A DNA stretch of 21,797 nt from Thermoplasmatota archaeon (lineage in GTDB: Archaea; Thermoplasmatota; E2; DHVEG-1), in NCBI GenBank assembly GCA_030612095.1, contig JAUWOO010000009.1, forward strand, positions 1-21,797, written 5' to 3'. How positions within the stretch are numbered: the stretch's first letter is position 1; every line of letters starts with the position of its first letter. The notes below the pieces were generated by a model. That model was not told the origin of the DNA, ran no database searches, and worked only from the letters and a program-made list of their open reading frames with translations. Of this stretch, positions 21,539 through 21,797 are shown one piece after another. The position numbers were made by a program, and so were the translations under genes.

Positions 21539-21797
21539 TAAGCCTTTAATGCAATGCTCGAATAGGTGTATGTTCCAAGAGTTGTGTCTGTATCATCATG
21601 AACGAGGGTAACCGTTATGTCAGATAGAGCAGCTAATGTACCTTCAATGTCAATAAAATCTGATCCATGAACCAAGACATGAGCACTACCGGTCATCATG
21701 CTTGCATTAATCACATAATATGTATCCGCAGTCAAATCCAACTGGTCTACCCCACCTGTGACATTACATTCACCATTTATCCGGACTGTACAAGCCC
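21538..21797 (-). CDS. Beta-rich protein of unknown function, C-terminal part (partial)
   Basis: The reading frame is open to the right edge; stop TAA is at 21538-21540 and at least 85 residues are visible, so the start lies outside the window. The sequence (CTVRINGECNVTGG, then DLTADTYYVINASMM, HVLVHGSDFIDIEG, ITVTLVHDDTDTTLGTYTY) is rich in Thr, Asp, Val and Gly, with alternating strands and almost no Lys. This is typical of beta-sandwich structural or cell-surface proteins, or of viral structural proteins. It ends at a bidirectional terminator. A secretion signal cannot be checked. Confidence 0.55.
   Translation of the reverse strand, partial: ACTVRINGECNVTGGVDQLDLTADTYYVINASMMTGSAHVLVHGSDFIDIEGTLAALSDITVTLVHDDTDTTLGTYTYSSIALKA

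Noticed and set aside
1..21797. CRISPR arrays, insertion sequences, tRNA and rRNA genes
   Set aside because: No regularly spaced repeats, transposase motifs or terminal inverted repeats, or cloverleaf-like segments were found on reading both strands.

Overview
The window is about 21.8 kb of AT-rich DNA that reads as an archaeal chromosome. The clearest marker is a minus-strand translation cluster (15128-17841) encoding an RNase P protein of the Rpp21/Rpr2 type, S19e, a PDCD5-like protein, L39e, L31e and aIF6, a combination and order seen only in Archaea. TATA-like boxes sit 25-40 bases upstream of start codons, and ribosome binding sites are pieces of GGAGGTGAT. PAS proteins ending in DUF835, a fused hexulose-phosphate synthase/RraA enzyme and an AT-rich euryarchaeal style suggest the Thermoplasmatota or a neighbouring lineage. 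That placement is inference; no rRNA or tRNA gene is visible.

Layout. 1-886 (+): the end of an ABC ATPase and its ABC-2 permease. 976-2683 (-): a methyltransferase followed by folD. 2780-5061 (+): hexulose-6-phosphate synthase/RraA fusion, then a DUF362 ferredoxin-like protein whose start overlaps the previous stop. 5077-6426 (-): an OFA-type MFS transporter. 6492-9322 (-): valyl-tRNA synthetase, whose stop codon overlaps the start of a 35-residue membrane peptide gene. 9323-11706: a loosely packed region with a transglutaminase-like protein, two tiny paralogous genes (32 and 33 aa), a frameshifted remnant of a winged-helix regulator, and several dyads. 11707-14388 (-): a protein with five PAS domains, DUF835 and a winged helix. 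14650-18378 (-): the translation cluster, bracketed by two closely related winged-helix regulators. 18528-21797: small unknown genes, a DUF4143-type AAA+ ATPase, a small unknown gene, and the 3' part of a beta-rich protein running off the right edge.

Working together. The translation cluster is a tight operon with gaps of 3-56 bases. HPS/RraA and the DUF362 protein are probably co-translated. FolD and HPS both touch one-carbon or pentose metabolism, but nothing here proves a shared pathway. The regulators flanking the translation genes belong to a local three-member family, one member broken; part of the two intact copies is identical at DNA level, which points to recent duplication or gene conversion.

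The most unusual items are: the paralogous 32/33-residue peptides sharing a YxxHVEKRxxExHERM core, with strong ribosome binding sites and a shared 10-base motif nearby; FolD with both catalytic Lys54 and Asp121 replaced; ValRS with degenerate HIGH and KMSKS motifs; a 125-residue charged tail on L31e; and a bicistron of 35- and 101-residue unknown proteins. All domain calls are from reading the sequence; no database search was run.
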